A stretch of 11,547 bases of DNA from assembly GCA_016937175.1 (NCBI GenBank), contig JAFGWL010000068.1, positions 1 to 11,547 of the forward strand. The letters are read 5' to 3'. Position 1 is the first letter of the stretch. The number at the start of each line of letters is the position of its first letter. The DNA is from Candidatus Mcinerneyibacteriota bacterium (GTDB taxonomy: Bacteria; Macinerneyibacteriota; Macinerneyibacteria; Macinerneyibacteriales; DSCS01). The notes under the pieces are model-generated. The model was not told the DNA's origin and made no database searches. It saw only the letters and a program-made list of their open reading frames with translations. Shown here piece by piece: positions 1 through 6,675 of the stretch. Position numbers and translations under genes: made by a program.

Positions 1-1031
1 AAGAGGCTTTTGGGCCCTTACGGGAGCTTTTCCGCGTGAGAAAAGACAAGGTCAGGCTTCTCGAGCAGGTCTACCGGACAGAGGAGAAGATCCTGCCCCG
101 AGTAGAGGGGACGACAGCTCTCTATATCGGGATACCTTTTTGCCCGTCACGATGTGCCTACTGCTCATTTACCTCTTACTCAAAAGAAAAATACAGCAGA
201 TATTATAAGCCCTTTGTGGAGGCTCTCTGCAGAGAGATGGAAGAGCGGATCCCCCTTTTAGAACAGCCTGTCTCCATGATCTATATGGGAGGAGGGACTC
301 CTTTTACTCTGGAAGACCGGGATATGGAGAGAGTTCTCGGGGTGGCCACCCGAAAGGCCGGGGCCTCCTCACTTCTGGAATTCACAGTGGAAGCGGGACG
401 GCCGGAGTTATTTACAAAAGAGAAATGTGAGCTGTTGAAAAAATTCGGAGTCAACCGGATCGCAGTCAACCCTCAGACCATCCATCCTTCAACCCTGGAG
501 AGGATCGGGCGGCTGGCCACCCGGGATGATTTCATAAGGGCTTATGAGAAAGCATTTGAGACAGGCTTTGAGATCATTAATGCCGATATTATCTTCGGGC
601 TCCCGGGGGAGAAATTCTCTCATCATAAAGCGACTCTGAAAGCATTATTAGACCTGGAAGGGATCAATAATATCACCATACACGCTTTGGCTCCCAAACG
701 GGGATCAGAGATGGGGTTTCATGGCACAGAGAAGAGACGGTCTCTGGAAAGATCCTTTGATTATGCCTATTGGGCCCTGAACCGGCATGGTTTTTCTCCC
801 TATTATCTCTATAAACAACGCCATATTGCCGGCAACCTTGAAAATATAGGATATTCCAAAGAGGGGAAAGAGAGCTTTTATAATGTAGCCATGATAGGAG
901 AGTTATGCAACATCGCGGGTTTCGGTGTGGGATCCAGCACAAAGATAAAAAGAGGGCTGGGGGTAGAAACCAGAAAAAACCCCAAGGACCTTGCCCTCTA
1001 TATAGAGACGATGAGGGAACTCTATGGATAA
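1..1031 (+). CDS. hemZ: HemZ-like radical SAM coproporphyrinogen III oxidase/dehydrogenase, 5' end missing
   Basis: Radical SAM enzyme of the HemN/HemW/HemZ group, which in HemZ is linked to oxygen-independent oxidation of coproporphyrinogen III in heme synthesis. The reading frame is open from base 3 with no start, giving residues EAFGPLRELFR before a GTG at 36. I therefore read it as a gene truncated by the window edge, not one starting at 36; HemZ proteins are about 500 residues with an N-terminal extension before the radical SAM core. The cluster-binding motif CPSRCAYC (CxxxCxxC) is followed by SFTSY, the form typical of HemZ. YMGGGTP, the SAM-binding glycine-rich motif, comes next, and NADIIFGLPGE lies further on. 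The C-terminal HemN-like region ends in IAGFGVGSSTK and RELYG. The stop overlaps the next gene by 8 bases, implying translational coupling. Exact activity (coproporphyrinogen oxidation or a heme chaperone role as in HemW) is inference. Confidence 0.82.
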   Translation, partial: EAFGPLRELFRVRKDKVRLLEQVYRTEEKILPRVEGTTALYIGIPFCPSRCAYCSFTSYSKEKYSRYYKPFVEALCREMEERIPLLEQPVSMIYMGGGTPFTLEDRDMERVLGVATRKAGASSLLEFTVEAGRPELFTKEKCELLKKFGVNRIAVNPQTIHPSTLERIGRLATRDDFIRAYEKAFETGFEIINADIIFGLPGEKFSHHKATLKALLDLEGINNITIHALAPKRGSEMGFHGTEKRRSLERSFDYAYWALNRHGFSPYYLYKQRHIAGNLENIGYSKEGKESFYNVAMIGELCNIAGFGVGSSTKIKRGLGVETRKNPKDLALYIETMRELYG

Positions 1032-1944
1032 GGTTGAGTTGAAGGCCGATATAGAAGAACCCATGAGAGTGGATGTCTATCTGGCTGAGGAGTTGGAGTG
1101 GGCTAGCCGAAGTACAGTCCAGAAGTGGATCAGGGAGGGATGTGTTCGTCTCAGGGGAAAGCTGTGTACGAAACCGGGGAAAAAAGTCTTCCCGGGGGAA
1201 GAGCTCTCTTTGACTATCCCCCCTTCAGAACCTTCCGAGGTCATTCCGGAAGAGATCCCTCTTGATATTGTCTATGAGGATGATTACCTCGCTGTGGTGA
1301 ATAAAAGGCCGGGGTTAGTGGTCCATCCCGGAGCGGGGAATCCCGCAGGGACTCTGGCCAACGGTCTCCTCTATTATTTTCAGAATCTTTCTACGATAGA
1401 TACCCTGCGGCCGGGGATCGTTCACAGGCTGGACAAGGACACATCCGGACTGCTCATCACGGCGAAGGACAATCATACCCATTGGAAACTGGCCGAGATG
1501 ATCGCTGAAAAGCAAGTCACAAGGCTCTACTGGGGGATTGTCATCGGCAGTTTTGAAGAAGTCAGGGGGCGCATCGAGACAGAATTAGGACGTGATCCCG
1601 GCAACAGGGTGAAAATGGCTGTAGTCTCAAAGGGTAAACATGCTGTGACTTCCTGGGAGACCCTTGAAGAGTTTACGGGATTCTCGCTGGTTCGGTTCAG
1701 GCTTTTTACAGGACGGACCCATCAGATCCGTGTCCATGCGTCCTATATGCGTCATCCCATCCTCGGCGACAGGCTCTACGGGGGTATGTCGGGGGTGGAA
1801 CCTTTTCAGAAAGTAGAACGGCAGATGCTTCACGCCAGGGAGCTCGAATTCATTCATCCTGTGACAGGTAAAGAGATCTCCCTTACAGCGCCGCTTTTCC
1901 CGGATATGGAAGATGTTTTGAAAAAGCTGAAAGCGACCGTTTAA
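1024..1944 (+). CDS. rluD: RluA/RluD-family 23S rRNA pseudouridine synthase
   Basis: Converts specific uridines in RNA, most likely 23S rRNA, to pseudouridine. The protein has 306 residues, the usual length for RluD-type enzymes. An N-terminal S4 RNA-binding domain spans about residues 12-65 (RVDVYLAEEL, then VQKWIREGCVRLRG). The catalytic domain follows, with YEDDYLAVVNKRPGLVVHPG at 84-103 and the signature HRLDKDTSG at 134-142, where Asp137 is the expected catalytic nucleophile. GRTHQIRVH, a conserved RluA-family motif, lies in the second half. The ATG at 1024 overlaps the hemZ stop by 8 bases, so the two are probably co-translated. The stop codon shares bases with the stop of alr on the other strand. 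The RluA family has several close members (RluA, RluC, RluD), so the exact target positions are uncertain; the S4 domain and the HRLDKDTSG form favour RluD or RluC. Confidence 0.9.
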   Translation: MDKVELKADIEEPMRVDVYLAEELEWASRSTVQKWIREGCVRLRGKLCTKPGKKVFPGEELSLTIPPSEPSEVIPEEIPLDIVYEDDYLAVVNKRPGLVVHPGAGNPAGTLANGLLYYFQNLSTIDTLRPGIVHRLDKDTSGLLITAKDNHTHWKLAEMIAEKQVTRLYWGIVIGSFEEVRGRIETELGRDPGNRVKMAVVSKGKHAVTSWETLEEFTGFSLVRFRLFTGRTHQIRVHASYMRHPILGDRLYGGMSGVEPFQKVERQMLHARELEFIHPVTGKEISLTAPLFPDMEDVLKKLKATV

Positions 1945-3086
1945 GGGACGATCCTGCGGGGGATGAGAGGATTGATCCTGGAGAGGACCTCATAGCTGAT
2001 GGTCCCGGCAAGGGCAGCGATCTCATCGGCTGTTACGACTTCTTCTCCTGAATATCCCAAGAGGACAGCCTCATCGTTAAGGCGGCATCCGGGGATGTGG
2101 GTGATATCGACAATGATCATGTTCATGCAGACACGTCCCCGTATCGGAGCCCTTTTCCCATGGATCAGGACATATCCTGAATTAGATAGTTTTCTATCAT
2201 ATCCGTCGTAATAACCTACAGGAAGAATAGCCAGGCGCGTAGGCTGGTTGGTCTTATAGGTGCAGCCGTAACCTATAGAGACATCCGGCCCCACATCCTT
2301 GATCTGGCCGATTCGTGTCTTCCAGGCCAGCACGGGTTCGAGGCGGAGCTCCCGGGAATCACCGGAGCGAAAAGAGAGATAGGTCTCTTTTGAAGACCAG
2401 TAACCGTACGAGGAGATCCCTGTACGGACCATCTGGTAATGTGTCTCGGGTAGAAGGATCGTAGCTGCTGAACAGGCGATATGATTTCTCCTGAGAATAA
2501 ATCCGAAGGCTTCGAACTTTCGGATAAACTCTTTGAACGAATGGATCTGCCCTTGAGCGTAAGAATGGTCGCTGGTGTCTTCGATATTGGCAAAATGGGT
2601 CGAAAGCCCCTCAAGGGTCACCGACGGGGCTTTCTTCAGTAGAGATGCGGCTTCAGGGACCTCTTCGGGGAGAATACCCTGGCGATGGGTGCCTGTCTCG
2701 CATTTCAAGGTTATTCTGACTTGCTTTTTTTGTCTTGAAGCTTCCTGTTCAAGAAGCGGGATCAGCTCCGTGTTAGTCACTACAGGACAGAGGTCATGGC
2801 GGATCAAAGCTTCGAGCTGACTCCCATTGGCATATCCCAGAACATAAATATCTTTTGTGATTCCCTTCCGGCGCAGGAAGATGCCGTCTTCGGGCAGATG
2901 GACCCCGTAAGTGTCCACGGGAGAGTTTTCTGTCTCGGCGATCCCGGCTACCTGGCTCAGGCCATGTCCATATCCGTTGGCCTTGACGACAAACATCAGG
3001 GCTGTGCCGGGGGAGAGAAGGCCTTTCAGCCCCTTGAGATTGTTCAGGAGAGCAGACTTGGAGACTTCGACCCAGGTATTATCCAT
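1941..3086 (-). CDS. alr: Alanine racemase
   Basis: PLP-dependent interconversion of L- and D-alanine in the cytoplasm, supplying D-Ala for peptidoglycan. 381 residues, normal for Alr. The PLP-binding lysine is K35 in VVKANGYGHG, and the second catalytic base is Y273 in SIGYGCTY. The barrel motif that normally reads KxDTGMxRxG is here LKCETGTHRQG (127-137), keeping the lysine that is carbamylated in some Alr enzymes and the arginine that contacts PLP. The C-terminal beta domain carries LAILPVGYYDGY (285-296) and GRVCMNM (317-323), where most family members have Asp instead of Asn322. It starts 5 bases after the stop of the TPR lipoprotein gene and is therefore probably co-transcribed from the promoter near 3925-3953. 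The ATG at 3086 has a weak GGAG upstream, inside the end of the preceding gene. Fold assignment is firm; the substitutions leave a little doubt about substrate. Confidence 0.93.
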   Translation of the reverse strand: MDNTWVEVSKSALLNNLKGLKGLLSPGTALMFVVKANGYGHGLSQVAGIAETENSPVDTYGVHLPEDGIFLRRKGITKDIYVLGYANGSQLEALIRHDLCPVVTNTELIPLLEQEASRQKKQVRITLKCETGTHRQGILPEEVPEAASLLKKAPSVTLEGLSTHFANIEDTSDHSYAQGQIHSFKEFIRKFEAFGFILRRNHIACSAATILLPETHYQMVRTGISSYGYWSSKETYLSFRSGDSRELRLEPVLAWKTRIGQIKDVGPDVSIGYGCTYKTNQPTRLAILPVGYYDGYDRKLSNSGYVLIHGKRAPIRGRVCMNMIIVDITHIPGCRLNDEAVLLGYSGEEVVTADEIAALAGTISYEVLSRINPLIPRRIVP

Positions 3087-3091
3087 GAAGG

Positions 3092-3889
3092 CTACTCCAT
3101 GCGGCTCATCATGGACCGGGCTCTTCTGGAATAGTATCCTTCTCCCGGTTCCAGCGTCAGATAGTGCTTGAGGTTCTCATGGGAAAGGCGCTTATAACTG
3201 GGGTTTTGAGACCTCTCATAGATCTCAAAGTAGATATACCCCAGCCCGTAGTATGAAAGAGAATATCCAGCGTCGTAACGTTGAAGAAGCTTCAGCTGAT
3301 CGATGGCATAGTTGTAATTGTTCGTATAAAAGTAAGCCATGGCAAGCTGATAGCGGATATAGTGGTGTTTGTCATGCCGGACAAGGTAATTGTGGAAAAA
3401 GGAGATCGCTTCGGAAAACTTCTGTTCACGCATAAAGAGGATCGCGATCTTTTCCACCAGATAGGAGTTGGTGTTTCCCAGTTCATAGGAATTCATATAG
3501 TATTTGAGAGCGGCTGTATTGAACTTCTGGGCCTCATAGACGCGGCCGAGATAATAGTGGACATCATACTTTCGGGGATACTCTTTTTCCAGCCCGTGAA
3601 GAAGAGAGAGCGCGGACTCGTAGTCCCCCAGGGAAGTCAGCAGCCTCCCCTTGAGAAGCCTGGCTTTGTAATTCTCCGGTTCTCTGTCAAGTATCGTCTC
3701 TAAAAGGTCCCCGCATTGGGTATACTCCTCTTTATTGTAATGGTCCTGGGCCATGGAGAGAAGAGTCGTCGAATCGACGGTGATGATATTCCCCATATCT
3801 TCGATAGGTTCCTTCTTGACCAGTTTATCCTTCTGAGCGCAGGATATGAGAAAAGCTGATATGATAAAGGCAAACATCACTTTCTTCAC
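3092..3889 (-). CDS. TPR-repeat lipoprotein
   Basis: Predicted membrane-anchored protein of unknown specific role. I place the start at the GTG at 3889, because a strong AAAGGAGG lies 5 bases upstream and translation from there gives a classical lipoprotein signal: MKK, a hydrophobic stretch, and lipobox LISC with the acylated cysteine at residue 17. A longer reading from the ATG at 3934 would run through the promoter region and bury the signal peptide. Ala at +2 would direct it to the outer membrane in a diderm. From about residue 35 to 250 the chain consists of roughly six helical tetratricopeptide-like repeats (for example ARLLKGRLLTSLGDYESALS and YLGRVYEAQKFNTAALKYY), which usually mediate protein contacts. 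It resembles outer-membrane assembly accessory lipoproteins and general TPR scaffolds only at fold level. It is first in a probable operon with alr; no functional link to alr is evident. Confidence 0.8.
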   Translation of the reverse strand: MKKVMFAFIISAFLISCAQKDKLVKKEPIEDMGNIITVDSTTLLSMAQDHYNKEEYTQCGDLLETILDREPENYKARLLKGRLLTSLGDYESALSLLHGLEKEYPRKYDVHYYLGRVYEAQKFNTAALKYYMNSYELGNTNSYLVEKIAILFMREQKFSEAISFFHNYLVRHDKHHYIRYQLAMAYFYTNNYNYAIDQLKLLQRYDAGYSLSYYGLGYIYFEIYERSQNPSYKRLSHENLKHYLTLEPGEGYYSRRARSMMSRME

Positions 3890-3894
3890 AGTAA

Positions 3895-3902
3895 CCTCCT
3901 TT
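3895..3902 (-). promoter_or_regulatory. Ribosome binding site deciding the lipoprotein start
   Basis: Read on the minus strand this is AAAGGAGG, 5 bases before the GTG at 3889. It supports GTG as start, giving a signal peptide at the true N-terminus. Confidence 0.75.
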
Positions 3903-3924
3903 GAAATTCCGCTGTTGTCCGACA

Positions 3925-3953
3925 AGAATATCATAGCAGTGAACCGATGTCAA
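3925..3953 (-). promoter_or_regulatory. Sigma70-type promoter for lipoprotein-alr
   Basis: On the minus strand a perfect -35 TTGACA (3948-3953) is separated by 17 bases from TATTCT (3925-3930, four of six matches to the -10 consensus). Transcription would begin near 3918, giving a leader of about 30 bases with the ribosome site at its end. Inferred from consensus match and position only. Confidence 0.6.
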
Positions 3954-3985
3954 CTCAACCCGGCACGAGTTTACTGTTTTTCATG

Positions 3986-4013
3986 TTGACACCCGACGCA
4001 TTCTTCTTATAAT
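3986..4013 (+). promoter_or_regulatory. Consensus sigma70-type promoter for tRNA-Met
   Basis: Perfect TTGACA (3986-3991) and perfect TATAAT (4008-4013) with a 16-base spacer. The predicted start near 4020 lies about 10 bases before the mature tRNA. A full-consensus promoter suits a stable RNA gene. It faces away from the lipoprotein promoter, with the two -35 boxes 32 bases apart. Confidence 0.85.
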
Positions 4014-4029
4014 CAATGACACGTTGAAG

Positions 4030-4102
4030 GGGCCCATAGCTCAGTTGGTAGAGCTACCGGCTCATAACCGGTCGGTCAGTGGTTCGAATCCACTTGGGCC
4101 CA
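4030..4102 (+). tRNA. tRNA-Met (CAT anticodon), elongator type
   Basis: A complete cloverleaf can be drawn: acceptor GGGCCCA (4030-4036) with TGGGCCC (4095-4101), D stem GCTC/GAGC, anticodon stem ACCGG/CCGGT around loop CTCATAA (4061-4067), variable loop CGGTC, and T stem AGTGG/CCACT around TTCGAAT. The anticodon is CAT. Base pair 1-72 is G-C and the anticodon stem lacks the three G-C pairs of initiators, so it is not tRNA-fMet. The overall sequence resembles elongator tRNA-Met of other anaerobes. A tRNA-Ile2, whose CAT is modified to lysidine, cannot be entirely excluded. The discriminator is A at 4102 and CCA is not encoded (the next bases are TAT), so a CCA-adding enzyme is needed. Confidence 0.95.
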
Positions 4103-4121
4103 TATGACAGGAGATGACATT

Positions 4122-4149
4122 TTGTCGGGACAAAGGACATCGCTATTTA
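4122..4149 (+). promoter_or_regulatory. Possible weak promoter for the zinc-ribbon/rnhA genes
   Basis: TTGTCG (4122-4127), a 16-base spacer and TATTTA (4144-4149) form a modest sigma70-like match. A start near 4156 would place the terminator hairpin at the very 5' end of the message. No better promoter is seen between the terminator and the ATG at 4212. Weak evidence. Confidence 0.3.
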
Positions 4150-4163
4150 TTGTACGTTTTTTT

Positions 4164-4193
4164 AAGGTGCACCCAGGGTGCACCTTTTTTTTT
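4164..4193 (+). terminator. Intrinsic terminator after tRNA-Met
   Basis: A perfect 10-bp stem (AAGGTGCACC at 4164-4173, GGTGCACCTT at 4177-4186) with loop CAG is followed by nine consecutive T (4185-4193). It points along the plus strand and would end the tRNA transcript about 60 bases after the tRNA. It ends only 18 bases before the ATG of the zinc-ribbon gene, so it may also act in that gene's leader. The minus-strand side has no T run, so it is one-directional. Confidence 0.9.
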
Positions 4194-4211
4194 ATAAAGT
4201 AAGGAGGGATT

Positions 4212-4925
4212 ATGGAGTCATATCTTGAGATTCTTCACGAGATAGCAGACATTATCACTAATAGCGAAGAGATGCGCCATATCGTGGAAGAAAAACCGGA
4301 AGAACTCAAGAAGAAGGAAACTGAGTTGAACGGCTTGAAAGTCAAGAGCGAGGAAAAGGAAAAGAGGATCGAAGAGGCGCGTAAGGAGTTGGCGGGAATC
4401 GATATGGACCTGAATGCCAACCGGCTTTTGCAGAAGAAATATGAAAATCAGGTTCTCCTGGTCAAAAAAGCAAAAGAGATGACGGCATTGAATAATGAGA
4501 TCTATAATGTCAAACGCATCATCGATGAACTGACGGCTAAAAGACATCAGAAGGGCCAGGAACTGGAGACTTTGACTGAAGAGTACAATACGGCCAAAGA
4601 GGCTTATGAGACCATGGAAGAGGATCTGGGGCGGGAGCGCTCCCTTGTGGAAGAGAAGATCAGCGAGTTGAAACCTGAGTATGAGGCCCTGAAGAGCATG
4701 AAAACGGACCTTCTTAAAAAACTTCCCCCCCACGTCTCCGGGATGGTGAAGACCATGGAGAAAACGGGGAAATTTCAGCATATTATCATGGCTCCTGTCA
4801 ACAACGGACTTTGCGGTGTCTGTAAAATGCAGCTCCCGCCTCAACTAGTCTCCGAAGTCAGGCGTGCCCGTGAAGTAAAACAGTGTCCCTATTGCGGGAG
4901 GATACTTTTTTGGGACCGGACATAG
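4212..4925 (+). CDS. Coiled-coil protein with C-terminal zinc ribbon (DUF164/CT398-like)
   Basis: Protein of 237 residues with two parts. About residues 20-170 are a long, highly charged helical region rich in Glu and Lys, as in the antiparallel coiled-coil hairpin of the CT398/DUF164 family. The C-terminus is a zinc ribbon with Cys201, Cys204, Cys225 and Cys228 (CGVC and CPYC, the latter followed by GRILFW). The family is widespread in bacteria and has been proposed to act as a nucleic-acid-binding or scaffold protein; no enzymatic activity is established. A strong AAGGAGG precedes the ATG at 4212. It overlaps the next gene, RNase HI, and rnpB follows, a housekeeping arrangement that points to a role near RNA metabolism, though this is inference. 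The leader contains or directly follows an intrinsic terminator hairpin. Confidence 0.88.
   Translation: MESYLEILHEIADIITNSEEMRHIVEEKPEELKKKETELNGLKVKSEEKEKRIEEARKELAGIDMDLNANRLLQKKYENQVLLVKKAKEMTALNNEIYNVKRIIDELTAKRHQKGQELETLTEEYNTAKEAYETMEEDLGRERSLVEEKISELKPEYEALKSMKTDLLKKLPPHVSGMVKTMEKTGKFQHIIMAPVNNGLCGVCKMQLPPQLVSEVRRAREVKQCPYCGRILFWDRT
4896..4901 (+). promoter_or_regulatory. Ribosome binding site deciding the rnhA start
   Basis: GGGAGG lies 8 bases before TTG at 4910, within the end of the zinc-ribbon gene. The alternative in-frame GTG at 4883 has no such motif upstream, so TTG is preferred. Confidence 0.55.
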
Positions 4926-5509
4926 AGAGTCTTCTCAATGCACTGAAGGGGAGGATCCTTAAAGGGGAAGAGCCGGCTGCCTTTTTCCTTTCTCTGGCCT
5001 CCCGGGAGCGTCTGCTTTTGGCTCGCTGGCTTTCACAAAAAGGGACGGGCTCGGGGGAGCAGAGAGAAAGGCATAGCCCTCTTGTGCAGGAGGGTGAAGC
5101 TGTAGCTTATTCTGATGGGGCTTCCCGGGGGAATCCCGGGGAAGCGGGTTACGGCTATACGATCCTCTATCCCGGAGGAGAATCTGAAGAGGGATGGGGT
5201 TATCTGGGGACAGCTACGAACAATTTCGCTGAATATTGCGGGGCGCTGGCGGTTCTCCGCCGTCTGGAAGGCCGGGGTATAAAACGGGCTGTCCTCTACA
5301 TGGACAGTGAACTCATCGTCCGGCAGCTTAACGGAGTCTATAAAGTCAAAAGTCAGAGTCTCGCCAGTCTCTATGAAGAGGCTTGTGTTTTGAAAAAGAA
5401 ATTTGATTCTCTTCGTGTCGTTCATGTCCCGCGCTCTGAAAATTCCCAAGCCGACCGTCTGGCGAACAAAGCCATCGACACGCGGGGAACAGATCGTTTT
5501 TTCTCTTGA
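4910..5509 (+). CDS. rnhA: Ribonuclease HI
   Basis: Cuts the RNA strand of RNA-DNA hybrids (R-loops, primers), using two metal ions. With the TTG start at 4910 the protein has 199 residues: an N-terminal helical stretch of about 60 residues not found in minimal RNase HI, then the RNase H fold from about residue 63. The four acidic active-site residues are visible: Asp69 in YSDGASRGNPG, Glu108 in NNFAEY, Asp132 in YMDSELIVRQLNG and Asp182 in QADRLANKA. The N-terminal stretch (ESLLNALKGRILKG) lacks the hybrid-binding domain signature of eukaryotic-type enzymes. TTG is chosen over GTG at 4883 because of a GGGAGG site at proper spacing; the end of the gene is unaffected. It overlaps the zinc-ribbon gene by 16 bases, suggesting translational coupling, and its stop codon overlaps the rnpB promoter. 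Confidence 0.9.
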   Translation: MGPDIESLLNALKGRILKGEEPAAFFLSLASRERLLLARWLSQKGTGSGEQRERHSPLVQEGEAVAYSDGASRGNPGEAGYGYTILYPGGESEEGWGYLGTATNNFAEYCGALAVLRRLEGRGIKRAVLYMDSELIVRQLNGVYKVKSQSLASLYEEACVLKKKFDSLRVVHVPRSENSQADRLANKAIDTRGTDRFFS

Positions 5510-5535
5510 TTCTATGCATATTTGTAACGTATGAT
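5506..5535 (+). promoter_or_regulatory. Promoter of rnpB, overlapping the rnhA stop codon
   Basis: TTGATT (5506-5511), an 18-base spacer and TATGAT (5530-5535). The predicted start 7 bases after the -10 falls at 5542, exactly the first base of the P1 helix. The -35 box includes the TGA stop of rnhA (5507-5509). Confidence 0.7.
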
Positions 5536-5541
5536 ACAGAT

Positions 5542-5893
5542 GAAGCGGGACGGATAGCCGCGCTTGTGAGAACAAGTGAGGAAAGTCCGAACACCACAGG
5601 GCAGGGTGCCGGATAACATCCGGAGAAGGCGACTTCTGGAAAGTGCCACAGAAAAGAACCGCCTGGCTTGAGTCAGGTAAGGGTGAAAAGGCGAGGTAAG
5701 AGCTCACCGCTTCTGCGGTAACGCAGAAGGCCGGGTAAACCCCACCCGGTGCAAAACCAAATAGGAGGGATTGCGGCGGCCCGTCGCTTACCCTCGGGTA
5801 GGTTGCTTGAGGCAGATGGCGACATCTGTCCCAGATAAATGGCTATCCGGCTGCTTTAGGCAGCTGACAGAATTCGGCTTACAGTCCCGCTTC
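5542..5893 (+). ncRNA. rnpB: RNase P RNA (bacterial type A)
   Basis: Catalytic RNA of RNase P, which removes 5' leaders from tRNA precursors. The helices can be traced directly. P1 is a perfect 10-bp pair (5542-5551 with 5884-5893), P2 is GGATAGCC with GGCTATCC (5552-5559 with 5841-5848), and P3 is a hairpin closed by a GAGA tetraloop (5561-5578). The conserved core GAGGAAAGTCCGAACA starts at 5578, and its P4 partner ACAGAATTCGGCTTAC is at 5868-5883. A perfect 7-bp hairpin (5710-5729) follows. The P15 loop, with GGTAAACCCCACCCGGTGC, contains the GGT that pairs with the tRNA CCA end. Length of 352 nt is typical of type A. It has its own promoter but may also receive readthrough from rnhA. Its 3' end lies 3 bases from the stop of tatD on the opposite strand. 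Confidence 0.97.
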
Positions 5894-5896
5894 AAT

Positions 5897-6667
5897 TCAG
5901 AAACCGAAGAGATCGCAGGCTCCTGCTCTGCTGAGAGCAAGGAATTCCTGAAGGTCCATCTTTAGAAGCGAAGAGAGTTCACCGGCTACATAAGATACAT
6001 TGAGGGGAGTATTCGTCTTTCCCCGAAAGGGTACAGGGGCCAGATAGGGGGAGTCGGTCTCGATAAGGATCTTGTCAGGGGGGAGGGAGGAGATCATCTC
6101 CCTGAATGGAATATTTTTCTTGTTCTGAAAAGTCACAGGCCCTGAAAAAGAGAGGTAGTAACCCATATCTAGAACCGTATCGGCCATTTTTCTGTCTCCC
6201 GAGAAAGAATGGAGCACGCCTCTGACGCGTCCTTTAAAGGCTTTGAGGATCTCTATGGTATCTTCGTGGCTCTCTCTGTCATGGATGATCACCGGTTTTT
6301 TGTGGTGTGCAGCGATCTCCATCTGGTCGGCGAAAATCTTTTTCTGGATATCGGGAGGATCTTTCATCCAGTAATAATCCAAGCCGATCTCTCCCAGTGC
6401 TACGACTTCATCTTCCAGAAGAAAAGCGCTGATCCGGTCCATAAGGCGAGGCTCGGATTGAGAAGCGTATGAGGGGTGAAGCCCGGCAGCAGCCCGGATA
6501 AAGGGATATTTAAAGGCAAGAAGCAGCGATTCCTCGCTGCTTTTCTCATCGTATCCCACATTGATACAGAAATCGAGTGAGCGGGAGCATTCTTCGATGA
6601 GAGTATCCCTGAAGTGGTCGAACTGGGCCATGTTGAGATGGACATGGCAATCGTAGAGGTTTTTCAT
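5897..6667 (-). CDS. tatD: TatD-family metal-dependent hydrolase (DNase)
   Basis: TIM-barrel amidohydrolase-superfamily nuclease; family members act as metal-dependent 3'-5' exonucleases or deoxyribonucleases in DNA repair and turnover. 256 residues, the normal TatD length. The metal ligands are all recognisable: His8 and His10 (CHVHLN), Glu93 (GEIGLDYYW), His129 (PVIIHDRES), His153 (GVLHSFSGD) and Asp205 (IETDSPYLAP). I take ATG at 6667 (MKNLYDCHVH) as start because it places the first motif at the usual distance and has AGAGGG just upstream. A TTG at 6679, which overlaps the permease stop, would add only four residues. It follows the permease gene and is probably translated from the same transcript; a functional link is not evident. 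TatD, YcfH and YjjV are close paralogues, so the symbol is a family-level call. Confidence 0.92.
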   Translation of the reverse strand: MKNLYDCHVHLNMAQFDHFRDTLIEECSRSLDFCINVGYDEKSSEESLLLAFKYPFIRAAAGLHPSYASQSEPRLMDRISAFLLEDEVVALGEIGLDYYWMKDPPDIQKKIFADQMEIAAHHKKPVIIHDRESHEDTIEILKAFKGRVRGVLHSFSGDRKMADTVLDMGYYLSFSGPVTFQNKKNIPFREMISSLPPDKILIETDSPYLAPVPFRGKTNTPLNVSYVAGELSSLLKMDLQEFLALSRAGACDLFGF

Positions 6668-6675
6668 GAGCCCTC

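Noticed and set aside
3890-3934. Start of the lipoprotein at the ATG at 3934
   Set aside because: It adds 15 residues before the signal peptide, covers the -10 region, and ignores the strong ribosome site serving the GTG at 3889.
4030-4102. Reading the tRNA as initiator tRNA-fMet
   Set aside because: It has a paired G1-C72 and lacks the three consecutive G-C pairs in the anticodon stem.
4218-4844. Long minus-strand open frame of 208 codons opposite the zinc-ribbon gene
   Set aside because: Its Phe/Leu-rich composition is the reverse-strand image of Glu/Lys codons of the coiled coil; no ribosome site or known motif.
5033-5707. Minus-strand open frame opposite rnhA and the first half of rnpB
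   Set aside because: It crosses a structured RNA gene and the RNase H catalytic domain, with no protein motif of its own.
5925-5938. Small hairpin GCTCT-GCTG-AGAGC as a terminator for rnpB
   Set aside because: Only a 5-bp stem, no T tract after it, and it lies within tatD codons.
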